Assembly: GCA_965228415.1 (NCBI GenBank)
Contig: OZ245814.1
Span: forward strand, 8,246,001 to 8,310,000
Direction: 5' to 3'
DNA from: Agaribacillus sp965228415
Lineage (GTDB): Bacteria; Bacteroidota; Bacteroidia; Cytophagales; Cyclobacteriaceae
DNA length: 64,000 bases
The notes below the pieces were generated by a model, which worked only from the letters and a program-made list of their open reading frames with translations, had not been told where the DNA came from and made no database searches. Shown in pieces: positions 52,613-61,851 of the stretch (positions within the stretch are counted from its first letter, which is position 1; each line of letters opens with the position of its first letter). A program made the position numbers and the translations under genes.

Positions 52613-53791
52613 TTAAAGCTTCTCAATGACCATGGCAGAAGCCCCGCCACCGCCGTTGCAAATGCCGGCGACCCCTACTGAGGCATCATTGGTACTCAGT
52701 ACATTTTGAAGCGTTGTGAGGATTCTTGCTCCGGAGGCACCAAGGGGATGACCCAGGGATACGGCACCGCCAAAAACATTCACCTTCTTTTCATCCAATC
52801 CCAGTTTGATATTGTTGGCCAGCGCTACGGCGGAAAAGGCTTCGTTGATCTCATAGTAGTCCACATCGCTCGCTTCTATTCCTGCCAGTTTCATAGCTTT
52901 CGGAATGGCCAGTGACGGAGATGTTGTAAACCAGATCGGATCCTGCGCCGCATCGGCAAACCCCCTGATCCGTGCGAGCGGTTTCACGCCCAGTTCTTCG
53001 GCTTTTTCCTTACTCATTAAAATAACCGCGGAGGCCCCGTCATTGATGGTGGAAGCGTTGGCCGCGGTAACCGTCCCTTCCTCACTAAATACAGGCCTCA
53101 GTTGTGGGATTTTTTCAAACTTAACGTTTTTATATTCTTCATCCTCAGCAATTACTAAAGGATCACCCTTCCTCTGGGGCACAGTGATCGGCACAATCTC
53201 TTGCTTAAAATGTCCTGCCTCAGTGGCTGCTGCCGCTCTTTTATAGGAATTGATGGCATATTCATCCTGTTGCTCCCTGGTGATGCCCATCTCTTTGGCC
53301 GTATTGTCTGCGCAGTTACCCATCGGAAACTTGTAATAGACTTCAAAAAGCCCATCCTTTAAAAGGCCGTCGACGATTTCTCCATTGCCGTATTTGTAGC
53401 CAAACCGGGCCTTGGGAACATAAAACGGAATGTTGGACATACTTTCCATGCCACCAGCTACAATGACATCACCCTGCCCCAGCATGATGGACTGGGCGCC
53501 AAACATTACAGATTTCATACCCGAAGAGCATACCTTGTTTACCGTGGTACAGGGAACATTATAACCGATGCCGGCCGCAATCGCCGCTTGCCGGGCTGGT
53601 GCCTGTCCCAGGTTGGCAGAAATAACGTTTCCGAAAAATACTTCGTCAACCTGTGAGCCTTCGACGCCCGCGTTTTCTAAAGCTCCTTTAATGGCGCTGG
53701 CTCCCAGTTGTATGGCTGTAAATCCAGACAAAACACCACCAAAACTGCCGATAGGTGTTCTAACGGCAGCAACAATATATACTTCCTTCAT
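52613..53791 (-). CDS. Acetyl-CoA acetyltransferase (thiolase)
   Basis: A 392-aa cytosolic thiolase. The nucleophile is Cys88 in VNKVCSSGMKSV. The second catalytic residues are His348 in LGHPLGASGAR and Cys378 in GICNGGGGAS. Length and these motifs fit the biosynthetic acetoacetyl-CoA type (AtoB/PhaA-like), although degradative 3-ketoacyl-CoA thiolases share them. It stands alone between a MORN protein and the BatC-like gene. With acetyl-CoA synthetase 6 kb away it fits acetate and fatty-acid metabolism, without proof of a shared pathway. Confidence 0.94.
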   Translation of the reverse strand: MKEVYIVAAVRTPIGSFGGVLSGFTAIQLGASAIKGALENAGVEGSQVDEVFFGNVISANLGQAPARQAAIAAGIGYNVPCTTVNKVCSSGMKSVMFGAQSIMLGQGDVIVAGGMESMSNIPFYVPKARFGYKYGNGEIVDGLLKDGLFEVYYKFPMGNCADNTAKEMGITREQQDEYAINSYKRAAAATEAGHFKQEIVPITVPQRKGDPLVIAEDEEYKNVKFEKIPQLRPVFSEEGTVTAANASTINDGASAVILMSKEKAEELGVKPLARIRGFADAAQDPIWFTTSPSLAIPKAMKLAGIEASDVDYYEINEAFSAVALANNIKLGLDEKKVNVFGGAVSLGHPLGASGARILTTLQNVLSTNDASVGVAGICNGGGGASAMVIEKL

Positions 53792-53861
53792 TATTGAATT
53801 TTTTTGAGTTATCGTTGATCATAAAATATGCGCTGTAAAAGTAAGTGATTACAGCTAAAAT

Positions 53862-54770
53862 CTACCAATCGGGCTTATCATTTTTTGTCCGGTTTTTGGC
53901 TTTCTTCCTGTTCTGCTGGATGTATTGGACTTCCTGGTTTTTCATGGCCTCAAGGATCATTTTGGCTTTTTCAGGACTGATTTTCATTTCCTGAAGCTTC
54001 TTTTGGGTGGAGGGAGGCACTTCATCCTTTTCATCTTTGTTTTCTTCGTTTTGTTCCTGCTGTTGCCCTTCCTTTTGCTCCTTATCCTTTTTTTCCTGGG
54101 CATCCTGCTGTTCCTGGTTTTGTTCCTGCTGTTCCTGGTCTTTTTGCTGCTGATCCTGTTGCTGATCTTTTTGTTCCTGGTCCTGTTTGTCTCCTTTATC
54201 CTGGTCTTTTTGTTGCTGATCTTTTTCCTGTTGATCCTTTTTATCTTTTTCCTGATCCTGTTTTTCCTTGTCGTCCTTATTTTGCTGATCCTTATTCTTG
54301 TCGTCTTTATTTTGCTGGTCCTGCTGATTTTCCTGCTCCTTCATCAGTTTTTTCAGCAATTCATAATTATACCTGGCGTCTTCGTTGCCGGGGTTAGCTT
54401 TCAGCGCTTTTTTGAAATAATCCAGCGCTTCTTTCTGCTTCTGGGGGTTATTGTTCATCACACCTAGTTGCTGGTAAGCCACCGACTGTACGTTTTTGTC
54501 TTTGCTGGATGTTAATTTCTGATAATTATTTAATGCGTTGGCAGAATCGGCGACTTTGAATTGGGCGTTGGCAAGGTTCAATAAGATATTGTCGTCACGC
54601 ACATTTAAACTATCTCGCAGGTAGCTGTATTTTTCAATGGCGGTTTTGTAGTCTTCCTTCATAAAGGCTTCCCTGGCCTCCTTTTTCAAGGCATTTCGCT
54701 TGGCTACCCTGTCCAGGTTGCCAATAGGATCTAATGCCAGTAATAAGAAAGCAACAAGATATAATTTCAT
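53862..54770 (-). CDS. BatC-like TPR protein with extreme Gln/Lys/Asp/Glu-rich tail
   Basis: A 302-aa protein. A short hydrophobic start (residues 1-18) may be a signal peptide. Two or three TPR units cover about residues 30-135 (EDYKTAIEKYSYLRDSLNV, ALDYFKKALKANPGNEDARY). From about residue 145 to 250 the chain is almost only Gln, Lys, Asp and Glu, mainly in KDQQQKDQ-type units, so it is highly charged and probably extended. A short basic end follows. It overlaps the BatB-like gene by 4 bp, matching the batB-batC order of Bacteroidota aerotolerance operons. The role of Bat proteins is not settled; envelope stress is proposed. Confidence 0.85.
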   Translation of the reverse strand: MKLYLVAFLLLALDPIGNLDRVAKRNALKKEAREAFMKEDYKTAIEKYSYLRDSLNVRDDNILLNLANAQFKVADSANALNNYQKLTSSKDKNVQSVAYQQLGVMNNNPQKQKEALDYFKKALKANPGNEDARYNYELLKKLMKEQENQQDQQNKDDKNKDQQNKDDKEKQDQEKDKKDQQEKDQQQKDQDKGDKQDQEQKDQQQDQQQKDQEQQEQNQEQQDAQEKKDKEQKEGQQQEQNEENKDEKDEVPPSTQKKLQEMKISPEKAKMILEAMKNQEVQYIQQNRKKAKNRTKNDKPDW

Positions 54771-55741
54771 ATTCTTAAAGTTTTAAATCGGGTAAGGAAA
54801 TCCAGGACAAACAGGATTAATGCCAGGCCCAGAAAGTAAAAATACTTATTGGCAGAAACATCCATCTTTTTGGTATCCCTTACTTCTCCTTCTATGTTAT
54901 CTATAGTATTAATCAACCGGGAAACATCATTTCTTGTTCCATTGATCTCAAAGTATTTTCCACCGGTAATACTGGCGATCTGTTTTAGGGAGGCCGGGTT
55001 TAATTTAGAGACAATTTCCTTGCCGTATTTGTCCCTTTTAAAACCACCTCTGACCCTGATTTTACTGCCTCTTTCCGTACCAACGCCCAAACTAAATAAT
55101 TTAATGCCCTGCTTTTCTATTTTTTCGGCGATGGCGGCAGTTTCTTCTCCAAAGTCTTCCCCGTCGCTGATCAGGATAATTATCTTCGATTTTGGCTGTG
55201 TAACCGGACTGTCTTCGCTCTCTTCGGAAAACTTTTTCAAGGCAATCTTTAGGGGAGATCCAAAGTCAGTGCCGGCGTTAGGCACCAGGTTTGTATTCAG
55301 GGTCTCCAGAAACAGGCTAAAAGCGCTTTGGTCATAGGTAAGGGGGCACTGGACAAAGGCTTCTGATGAAAAGATGATCAGTCCCACCCTGTCGGAGCTA
55401 AATTCGTCGACGATATGCTTAAGCTCAAATTTTATTTTTTCCAGCCTGGTAGGTTGAATATCATGCGCATTCATGGAACCTGACAGGTCGACGGCAAAGT
55501 AAATGTCCTTGCCTATCACTTTGATTTCCTTAACCGATTCACCAAAGGAAGGACCTAAAAGCGCTACAATTAAAAGTACAAAGAAAACCGTTCTGATGGC
55601 CACCTTATAGAAAACCGCGTAAAAAGGGCTTTTCAACCTTTTTGCAGCACTAATTACCTTGATAAGATAAATGCCGTAAAAAATAATAAAGGCGGCTATA
55701 AACAAAACTTCTAATAATCCGATAGCATTGGACCAAACCAT
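54767..55741 (-). CDS. BatB-like von Willebrand factor A membrane protein
   Basis: A 324-aa inner-membrane protein. Two N-terminal helices (about residues 8-28 and 50-66) are followed by a VWA domain whose metal site reads FAVDLSGSMNAHD (Asp85, Ser87, Ser89), with TDFGSPL and ISDGEDFGEE as later metal-site loops. A final helix (about 300-317, FYFLGLALILFVLDF) ends the protein. This is the Bat plan. The usual companions, BatA, MoxR ATPase and the DUF58 protein, are not upstream in this window, so the cluster here is reduced to batB-batC. Confidence 0.88.
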   Translation of the reverse strand: MVWSNAIGLLEVLFIAAFIIFYGIYLIKVISAAKRLKSPFYAVFYKVAIRTVFFVLLIVALLGPSFGESVKEIKVIGKDIYFAVDLSGSMNAHDIQPTRLEKIKFELKHIVDEFSSDRVGLIIFSSEAFVQCPLTYDQSAFSLFLETLNTNLVPNAGTDFGSPLKIALKKFSEESEDSPVTQPKSKIIILISDGEDFGEETAAIAEKIEKQGIKLFSLGVGTERGSKIRVRGGFKRDKYGKEIVSKLNPASLKQIASITGGKYFEINGTRNDVSRLINTIDNIEGEVRDTKKMDVSANKYFYFLGLALILFVLDFLTRFKTLRI

Positions 55742-56230
55742 TACAGCAGTCTTAAAATTAAAGTTTAAAGAGGGCGCAAAAATTATTCCCCCACAGTTTT
55801 AACACTATTCCTAAACAACAAATATAGGAAAGGGCACGGAAGCGGTGAAGGGTGTCATCAAATTTATTGTTAAATAAAGTTAAATCTGCTGGAAAGAAAT
55901 GTGGTATCGTATAAGAGTTTTAATGCTTTCTTGCGGTTTTCTAACAATACAGATATTTTCTTTTGTATTATGAGCAGCTGCATTTATATGATTTCAGGTG
56001 CTGAAGAAGAAGGGTTATTCTCCCATCTGTATTTAAGTCTCCGGCAAAAGAATTTGAAGGTATATAGCCATTTTAATATGAGGGGTTGTGTTGAATAAAT
56101 CGATGAAATAATTAAAATATATTAATAAACCGATCCATTATTTGGTATATTAATTCTAATATTTTGGATGGTTTAAAATAAATTCGTTGACTTGTTAAAA
56201 ATTTTGGCGGCAACAAACTTCTGAAAAAGG
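55742..56230. other. Intergenic region between the bat pair and the second PUL
   Basis: This 489-bp gap contains a 65-codon frame from a GTG (55901-56098) whose coding status is doubtful. Its last third reads EEEGLFSHLYLSLRQKNLKVY, faintly like the start of a TIR domain. The rest is very AT-rich and probably includes the promoters of batB and of the ECF sigma gene. Confidence 0.4.
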
Positions 56231-56869
56231 GTGAACAGGAAGAAAGAAGCTCATAAGCAAACGGTACATTTTAAAAGTGACTTCGATAACGGATATCATT
56301 TGCAAAGAGATGAATGTGCCATATGGAAGCGATTCAAGGAGGGTGACGAACAGAGTTTGATCTATATCTACCAACAATATGCAGGTCTCCTTTACAATTA
56401 CGGTAGTCAGTTTTGTAGCAGGAGTGAGTTTGTGAAAGACTGTGTGCAGGAATTATTTTATGAGCTAATAGACCGCCGTAAAAAACTTGCGGATGTTCAT
56501 TCGATCAAGGCTTACCTTTTCTCTTGCCTGAAGCGGAAAATCGTCAAAGGATTGAAGAAGGAGGAACGGTTTCTTTTAAATGAGAAAGGATTAGAGCTTG
56601 GTTTCATGATCGCCAGTATCTCCATTTCTACCCAGGGCCTGGAGAAATCAGAATACGAGGTTATCGAAGGTAAACTAAACGCCCTGCCCCCCCAACAAAA
56701 GGAAGTTATTCTTCTTTATTTTTATGAAGGACTTTCCTATCTGGAAATAGCCGATATTATGAATATCAAAGTGAAATCAGCCCGGGCGCTTGCCTACCGG
56801 GCATTAAACTCGTTAACCAGACTGCTTTTACCTTATAAGAAAAAAGGCTCTATTCATTTCCCGTTATAA
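56231..56869 (+). CDS. ECF-type RNA polymerase sigma factor (second PUL)
   Basis: A 212-aa sigma-70 family protein. Region 2 is at about residues 38-105 (SLIYIYQQYAGLLYNYGSQF, KDCVQELFYELIDRRKKL) and region 4 at about 145-200 (LPPQQKEVILLYFYEGLSYL, then IADIMNIKVKSARALAYRAL). It resembles the sigma factor of the first PUL in plan but not closely in sequence, so the two are likely insulated from each other. The start is GTG at 56231. FecR follows after 219 bp, the same distance as in the first PUL. Confidence 0.9.
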   Translation: MNRKKEAHKQTVHFKSDFDNGYHLQRDECAIWKRFKEGDEQSLIYIYQQYAGLLYNYGSQFCSRSEFVKDCVQELFYELIDRRKKLADVHSIKAYLFSCLKRKIVKGLKKEERFLLNEKGLELGFMIASISISTQGLEKSEYEVIEGKLNALPPQQKEVILLYFYEGLSYLEIADIMNIKVKSARALAYRALNSLTRLLLPYKKKGSIHFPL

Positions 56870-57088
56870 GGGGAAATTCACCAAATACCATGCCTTCACA
56901 CTCACCTGATCATTCATTGAGCGTTGTGATACTTTTAACCGAAGTGTTGTATCAATAGCATTTCTCCAAAAAAATGACTTATAAGATGATAATATTGTAA
57001 TTCTTTGATTTTGCAATGGGCATATTAGCGTTTTTTGGCTCTGTTAAAATAGGAAGCCTAACTAATGTAAAGTCCACAAGCAAAAAAC

Positions 57089-58126
57089 ATGGCAGAACAA
57101 GCGTCTAAGATATTGGATCTACTGGAGAACGAAAATTTTGTCCAATGGGTATTGTCCCCCAACCAGGAGACAAATCACTATTGGTCAAAATGGTTACTCA
57201 CCCATCCAGAACGTAAGGAAGATGTGGAAAAGGCGCGGCAAATTGTTTTGTCTACCCAGTATAAAAAATCCTTTGCCCTGCCGGATGAAGACTATAATCA
57301 AATTTTGTCTAACGTGGTCAGTCACCACCGTCACCGCATTAAGGAATCAAATGATTTAATTGGAAGGAAATTGTTTTACAAAATCAGTGGTGTGGCGGCC
57401 GCCATTGTATTGATAATAGGTGCAGCGTTATGGTATAATGGTAATACTTTGTCTACATCTCCGGAGCATTCCATTTCTGAAGTGATCAGAAAAAAAACCG
57501 GATCGGGACAAAAATTGACCCTTAAATTACCCGATGGTTCAAAAGTAGTCCTGAATGCGGAAAGTGAAATCACATATGCTATTCCATTTTCATCCAATAG
57601 AGAAGTTAAATTGTCGGGGGAGGCATTTTTTGATGTAAAAAAAGACCCGAAGCATCCCTTTGTTGTTCTGACCAAGTTTACAACAACCAAAGTAGTGGGT
57701 ACATCATTCAATATCCGTTCTTATACTTATGAATCAGAGACGGCAATATCGGTACTAACCGGTAGGGTAGAAGTCTCAGATCATAACGGGCACCAGGCCG
57801 CTTTGATACCGGCACAACAGGGAGTTTTCGACTTTAAACATGATCAGTTGCTGGTTACCCCATTTTCCGCAGATGCCATAGCAGGCTGGAAAGATGGTTT
57901 GCTGCTCTTCAACAATACCCCTTTAACGGAGGTGATAGATCGGCTGGAAAAGTGGTATGGTGTACAATTTGAAATTACTGATGGAACACTGATGGAAGGT
58001 AAGTACACGGGGAGGTATAATAATGCATCACTTGAAAAAATTCTGGACGGTGTCAGTTATGCATCGGGCTTTGATTTTAAGATCAGGGACAAAACTGTAT
58101 TGGTTCATAAAAAGCAAAGAAAATAA
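57089..58126 (+). CDS. FecR-family anti-sigma factor (second PUL)
   Basis: A 345-aa single-pass inner-membrane protein. The cytosolic domain has WVLSPNQETNHYWSKWLL, parallel to the first PUL's FecR. The transmembrane helix is at about 98-116 (ISGVAAAIVLIIGAALWY). The FecR domain runs from the LPDGSKVVLNAES motif to about residue 250 (KVVGTSFNIRSYTYESET). The C-terminal SusC-contacting domain is at about 275-340 (LTEVIDRLEKWYGVQFEI). It would relay a signal from the SusC protein of this cassette to the sigma factor encoded before it. Confidence 0.93.
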   Translation: MAEQASKILDLLENENFVQWVLSPNQETNHYWSKWLLTHPERKEDVEKARQIVLSTQYKKSFALPDEDYNQILSNVVSHHRHRIKESNDLIGRKLFYKISGVAAAIVLIIGAALWYNGNTLSTSPEHSISEVIRKKTGSGQKLTLKLPDGSKVVLNAESEITYAIPFSSNREVKLSGEAFFDVKKDPKHPFVVLTKFTTTKVVGTSFNIRSYTYESETAISVLTGRVEVSDHNGHQAALIPAQQGVFDFKHDQLLVTPFSADAIAGWKDGLLLFNNTPLTEVIDRLEKWYGVQFEITDGTLMEGKYTGRYNNASLEKILDGVSYASGFDFKIRDKTVLVHKKQRK

Positions 58127-58163
58127 TGGAATGTATATTTTTTGATTCGGGATAAGAAAAGAA

Positions 58164-58325
58164 GAGGCTGTCTCATGGGTTGTCCTAACTTTCTGAGATT
58201 TTTTTGTGAAAATCTCAGATAGCTATCTGAACATCGCCATTTGAAGCAGCCCCATAAATCTCTTCGTAAAGCGCTTGACTCAGTTTGGCGACAGGACAAG
58301 CATAATACCAAGAGACTGTGCAAAA
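58164..58325. mobile_element. Possible insertion-sequence remnant between fecR and susC
   Basis: GAGGCTGTCTCA at 58164-58175 looks like a terminal inverted repeat of transposons of the IS5/IS1182 kind. Read on the minus strand, the sequence just inside encodes a short C-terminal-like peptide, LSQALYEEIYGAASNGDVQI, ending in TGA, as if it were the tail of a lost transposase gene. A second inverted repeat was not found. The region also holds a hairpin (58193-58218, CTGAGATTTT with AAAATCTCAG) and a perfect 16-bp palindrome, TCAGATAGCTATCTGA, at 58215-58230. Confidence 0.35.
58193..58230. repeat. Hairpin plus 16-bp perfect palindrome upstream of susC (second PUL)
   Basis: CTGAGATTTT (58193-58202) pairs with AAAATCTCAG (58209-58218). 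The palindrome TCAGATAGCTATCTGA (58215-58230) overlaps it, so the two structures compete. It occupies the same place as the fecR-susC hairpin of the first PUL but has a different sequence. Confidence 0.55.
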
Positions 58326-58352
58326 CGTATGTTCAACACAATTCAAAGTTAA

Positions 58353-61300
58353 ATGAAAAACTATTTACAATTAAGTAAGTTACATTCTAATTTAATACGG
58401 ATGACAAGATTTGTTTTCATTTTAATGATGGTCCAAACCGCAAGTGCCTCATTAATTTTGGCAAATGAATCCAGTGCTCAGGGGAAGAGCATATACGATA
58501 TCGAACTGAATCTCAGATTTTCAGATTCTCCAATTCTGGAGGTACTTGACAAAATTGAGCGCAAAACAGATTTCTATTTTTCATACAATTCTAAGGTGCT
58601 GACAGTAGGTCAGTTGGTAACAGTAAATGGCAAATACTCCTTAGGTGTTATACTTGAAAAAATTTCCCGGCAAACGCGACTTAAATTTCGCAGGGTCGAC
58701 AGCAACATTCATATCTACTCGAGGGATGGAAATGAAAAGCCTGTTGATGAATTGAAATCAGAAGACCGGCAGCGTTTTAATGTTTCCGGAAAAGTAACGG
58801 GAGAACTTAACGAGCCGCTTCCCGGTGCCACCGTCCTGGAGAAAGGAACAACCAATGGAAGCGTAACTGATGTTGAAGGCAACTACAGTCTCAATGTAAG
58901 CAATGAGGATGCCATTCTTACATTTTCCTTTGTTGGATACGTTGCCATGGAGGTCCCGGTTAATTCCAGGTCTGTGATCGATGTTAAAATGAATGTTGAC
59001 ATTTCATCGCTGCAAGAAATCGTGGTGGTTGGTTACGGAGAGCAGAAAAAGGCAAATTTAACCGGGGCCGTCAGTACTATTTCTTCAGATTTGCTGGATG
59101 AAAGACCCGTCTCCAATACAACCGACCTTCTGGCCGGTCTTGCCCCGGGTTTATCCACCACCCAGGTTTCCGGCGGCATTGCCGGTGGCGATGATCCTAT
59201 CATTAGATTGAGGGGAGTGGGTACGTTAAATAATGCCGATCCCCTGATTTTGGTTGATGGCACGCCCGCTTCTATCAGTGACATCACACCTTCTGACATT
59301 GAAAATATTTCGATACTTAAAGATGCATCAGCAGCTGCAATTTATGGTTCCAGGGCTGCCAATGGGGTGATTTTAATAACCACTAAAACAGCATCTACCG
59401 GCTTAAAGATAGATTACCAGGCTTTCGCAGGGTTTCAGGAAGTGGCTACGCGTCCTGATTTAATTACCGATCCTGTCTTATGGATGGAATTAAAGAACGA
59501 GGGAATGGTGAATAGCGGGCAACCTGTTATTTTCAGTGAATCTGCCATTGATGAATACAGGGCGGGGCTAGGTACGGATGCGTTAAGATATCCTGAAACA
59601 GATTGGTTTGACGTGCTGGTAGGCGACCGCGCTTTTATGACTTCTCATACCCTTACATTGAGTGGCGGTAGTGAAAAAAGTCGTATCAGGACGTCTTTCA
59701 ATTACCTTAACCAGGATGGCATAGGTTTGAATAACAGTATGGACCGGTTTGCCCTCAGGATCAACAATGAAAATGAATTAACCAAAAACCTCAAAGTGGG
59801 TACTAACCTTTTTGTGGCATGGTCTGATATTGTACCGATTGTCGACGGTCCTCCCGGTTTTAATAACCAGCAACGTAGCTTTTTACACATGGGCATGCAG
59901 GAAATGCCTATTGTGCCTGCTATCCAGGCGCCGGACGGCCGATGGGGAGATGCACAAGTCGATGGCGCGGGAAGCATCAATAATTGGGTAGCCCTTGCTT
60001 CAGTCATCGATGACGAACAAAGACGGCAAAGAGCACAGGGACAAATATATGCCTCCTGGGATATTTTTGAAGGTTTACGACTGGATGGCCGGGTGGCGCT
60101 CAATTATAATAACTCATCGCGAAATCAGTTTATAGGGCTGATACCGACCGGCACGCTTTGGAATTTTAATACGGAAACAGGATCACCGACAGACCGGGGT
60201 GAGTCAGCTTTCTCAAGAAAGAATACCACCAACCTACTCACCAATTTTGTCACAGTTACGTATACCAAATCAATTAATGATGTACATAATTTTTCAGTAT
60301 TAGCGGGATACCAACTGGATAAATTCAGAGGGGAACAAACGCAGGGATCTATTCAGGAGTTTGCCAGCAACAGTACAAGAGTACTTAGCGCCGGATTGGA
60401 AAACCCCGGTGTAAGCCAAAATATTGAAAAGTGGTCGCTGCTATCTTATTTTGGCAGATTTAATTACAATTTCAAAGAACGTTATCTCCTTGAAGCTAAT
60501 CTTCGCCTCGACGGTTCGTCGCGCTTTAGGGAAGGCAAGCGTTGGGGCACTTTCCCATCATTTTCCGCAGGTTGGAGGATTTCGGAAGAAGGTTTCCTAA
60601 GAGATAAAACATTGCTGAATGAACTCAAATTAAGGGTTTCATGGGGGCAACTGGGTAACCAACAAATTAATGCGTATCCGTATCAGGCCACCTATTCCGT
60701 CAATGAAACGTATAGCTTTGGGGGGAATGTTGCGCTGGGCATTGCTCAAACCGATATTGCCAATCCGGATATTGAATGGGAAACTACCACCAGTTGGAAT
60801 CTCGGATTAGATGCCTCGTTTTTCGAAGGTAAAGTCAGCATGTCTGTTGACTATTTTAACAGGGAAACCGACGGCATTCTGGTCAGACAGGAAATACCGG
60901 ATTACCTGGGTGACAAAAGGGCGCCATTTGAAAACCTGGCGGTCGTTGTTAATAAAGGGTTGGAGGTTGAACTGATGCATCGGAATAATATAGGAGATTT
61001 TACCTACCATGCCGGGATTAATTTTACCGTACAAGACAATGAACTTACAAAGTATTTAAGCGACATTCCTTTCATCAATTCAGCGCCAACCGGATCCTAT
61101 GTGCTGCAGGAGGGGCAACCCATCTGGTCGATTTTTGGATACCAAAATATTGGGGTTTATCAGACGCAGGATGAGGTGACAAATGACCCGGTTTATCCTG
61201 TAACACCTTCCCCGGGAGACCTGATCTTTGCGGATATCAATGGCAGGGATGCAGATGGAAACCTTACTGGCATCGCCGACGACCAGATCACTGATGCCGA

Positions 61301-61820
61301 CCGGACCGTCATCGGCAACCAGATCCCTAAATATCTGTTTGGCGCCAATTTTGGACTTGGCTACAGGAACTTCGATCTTTCGATTATTTTACAAGGGGTA
61401 TTTGATGTGGATACCTGGACAGGTGTTTCCGCAGCCTTTTGGCCCAATGACAAGGATGACAGAGGACAGATTCACGAGGTATGGCTTGATCGGTGGACAC
61501 CGGAGAATCCCAGTTCGGAACTTCCGCGGATTGTTTCCGGAGGTGCATATCCGCAAAACATCTTGCCATCATCCTTCTTTGTAGAAGACAATTCTTATTT
61601 AAGGGTAAAAAATGTGACACTTGGATACAACTTTCCGGAAAATCTGCTTAATGAATTAAAAATGAGTAGGTTGAGGCTCTACGCAAGCGTCGATAATTTA
61701 TTTACATTCTCAAAATTTGTAAGGAAATGGGGTTGGGACCCCGAGCGACAGCCACAACAATTTGATGTCAGAATACCCAACATCAGGACATTTGTCTTTG
61801 GTGCGAATGTTACATTCTAA
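58353..61820 (+). CDS. SusC/RagA-type TonB-dependent outer-membrane transporter with signalling domain (second PUL)
   Basis: A 1155-aa outer-membrane transporter. It has a long signal region (residues 1-43, ending SSAQ), an STN signalling domain at about 50-122 (FSDSPILEVLDKIERKTDFY), and a carboxypeptidase-regulatory-like domain at about 144-225 (VSGKVTGELNEPLPGATVLE). The TonB-box region IVVVGYGEQKK near residue 225 is followed by the plug and a large barrel ending FVFGANVTF. It pairs with the SusD gene downstream, whose start lies 31 bp after this stop. The STN domain links it to the FecR/sigma pair of this cassette. Confidence 0.96.
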   Translation: MKNYLQLSKLHSNLIRMTRFVFILMMVQTASASLILANESSAQGKSIYDIELNLRFSDSPILEVLDKIERKTDFYFSYNSKVLTVGQLVTVNGKYSLGVILEKISRQTRLKFRRVDSNIHIYSRDGNEKPVDELKSEDRQRFNVSGKVTGELNEPLPGATVLEKGTTNGSVTDVEGNYSLNVSNEDAILTFSFVGYVAMEVPVNSRSVIDVKMNVDISSLQEIVVVGYGEQKKANLTGAVSTISSDLLDERPVSNTTDLLAGLAPGLSTTQVSGGIAGGDDPIIRLRGVGTLNNADPLILVDGTPASISDITPSDIENISILKDASAAAIYGSRAANGVILITTKTASTGLKIDYQAFAGFQEVATRPDLITDPVLWMELKNEGMVNSGQPVIFSESAIDEYRAGLGTDALRYPETDWFDVLVGDRAFMTSHTLTLSGGSEKSRIRTSFNYLNQDGIGLNNSMDRFALRINNENELTKNLKVGTNLFVAWSDIVPIVDGPPGFNNQQRSFLHMGMQEMPIVPAIQAPDGRWGDAQVDGAGSINNWVALASVIDDEQRRQRAQGQIYASWDIFEGLRLDGRVALNYNNSSRNQFIGLIPTGTLWNFNTETGSPTDRGESAFSRKNTTNLLTNFVTVTYTKSINDVHNFSVLAGYQLDKFRGEQTQGSIQEFASNSTRVLSAGLENPGVSQNIEKWSLLSYFGRFNYNFKERYLLEANLRLDGSSRFREGKRWGTFPSFSAGWRISEEGFLRDKTLLNELKLRVSWGQLGNQQINAYPYQATYSVNETYSFGGNVALGIAQTDIANPDIEWETTTSWNLGLDASFFEGKVSMSVDYFNRETDGILVRQEIPDYLGDKRAPFENLAVVVNKGLEVELMHRNNIGDFTYHAGINFTVQDNELTKYLSDIPFINSAPTGSYVLQEGQPIWSIFGYQNIGVYQTQDEVTNDPVYPVTPSPGDLIFADINGRDADGNLTGIADDQITDADRTVIGNQIPKYLFGANFGLGYRNFDLSIILQGVFDVDTWTGVSAAFWPNDKDDRGQIHEVWLDRWTPENPSSELPRIVSGGAYPQNILPSSFFVEDNSYLRVKNVTLGYNFPENLLNELKMSRLRLYASVDNLFTFSKFVRKWGWDPERQPQQFDVRIPNIRTFVFGANVTF

Positions 61821-61851
61821 ATTCTTCCGGTACAATCCTAAAAATAAAAAA

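Noticed and set aside
53925..54467. 180-codon Phe/Leu/Ile-rich plus-strand frame resembling a membrane protein
   Set aside because: It is the reverse complement of the Gln/Lys/Asp/Glu-rich tail of the BatC-like gene; its hydrophobicity is a codon artefact.
55901..56098. 65-codon GTG-initiated frame with faint TIR-like end
   Set aside because: The similarity is a few residues only, there is no TIR catalytic Glu context, and no partner genes of a defence system are present.
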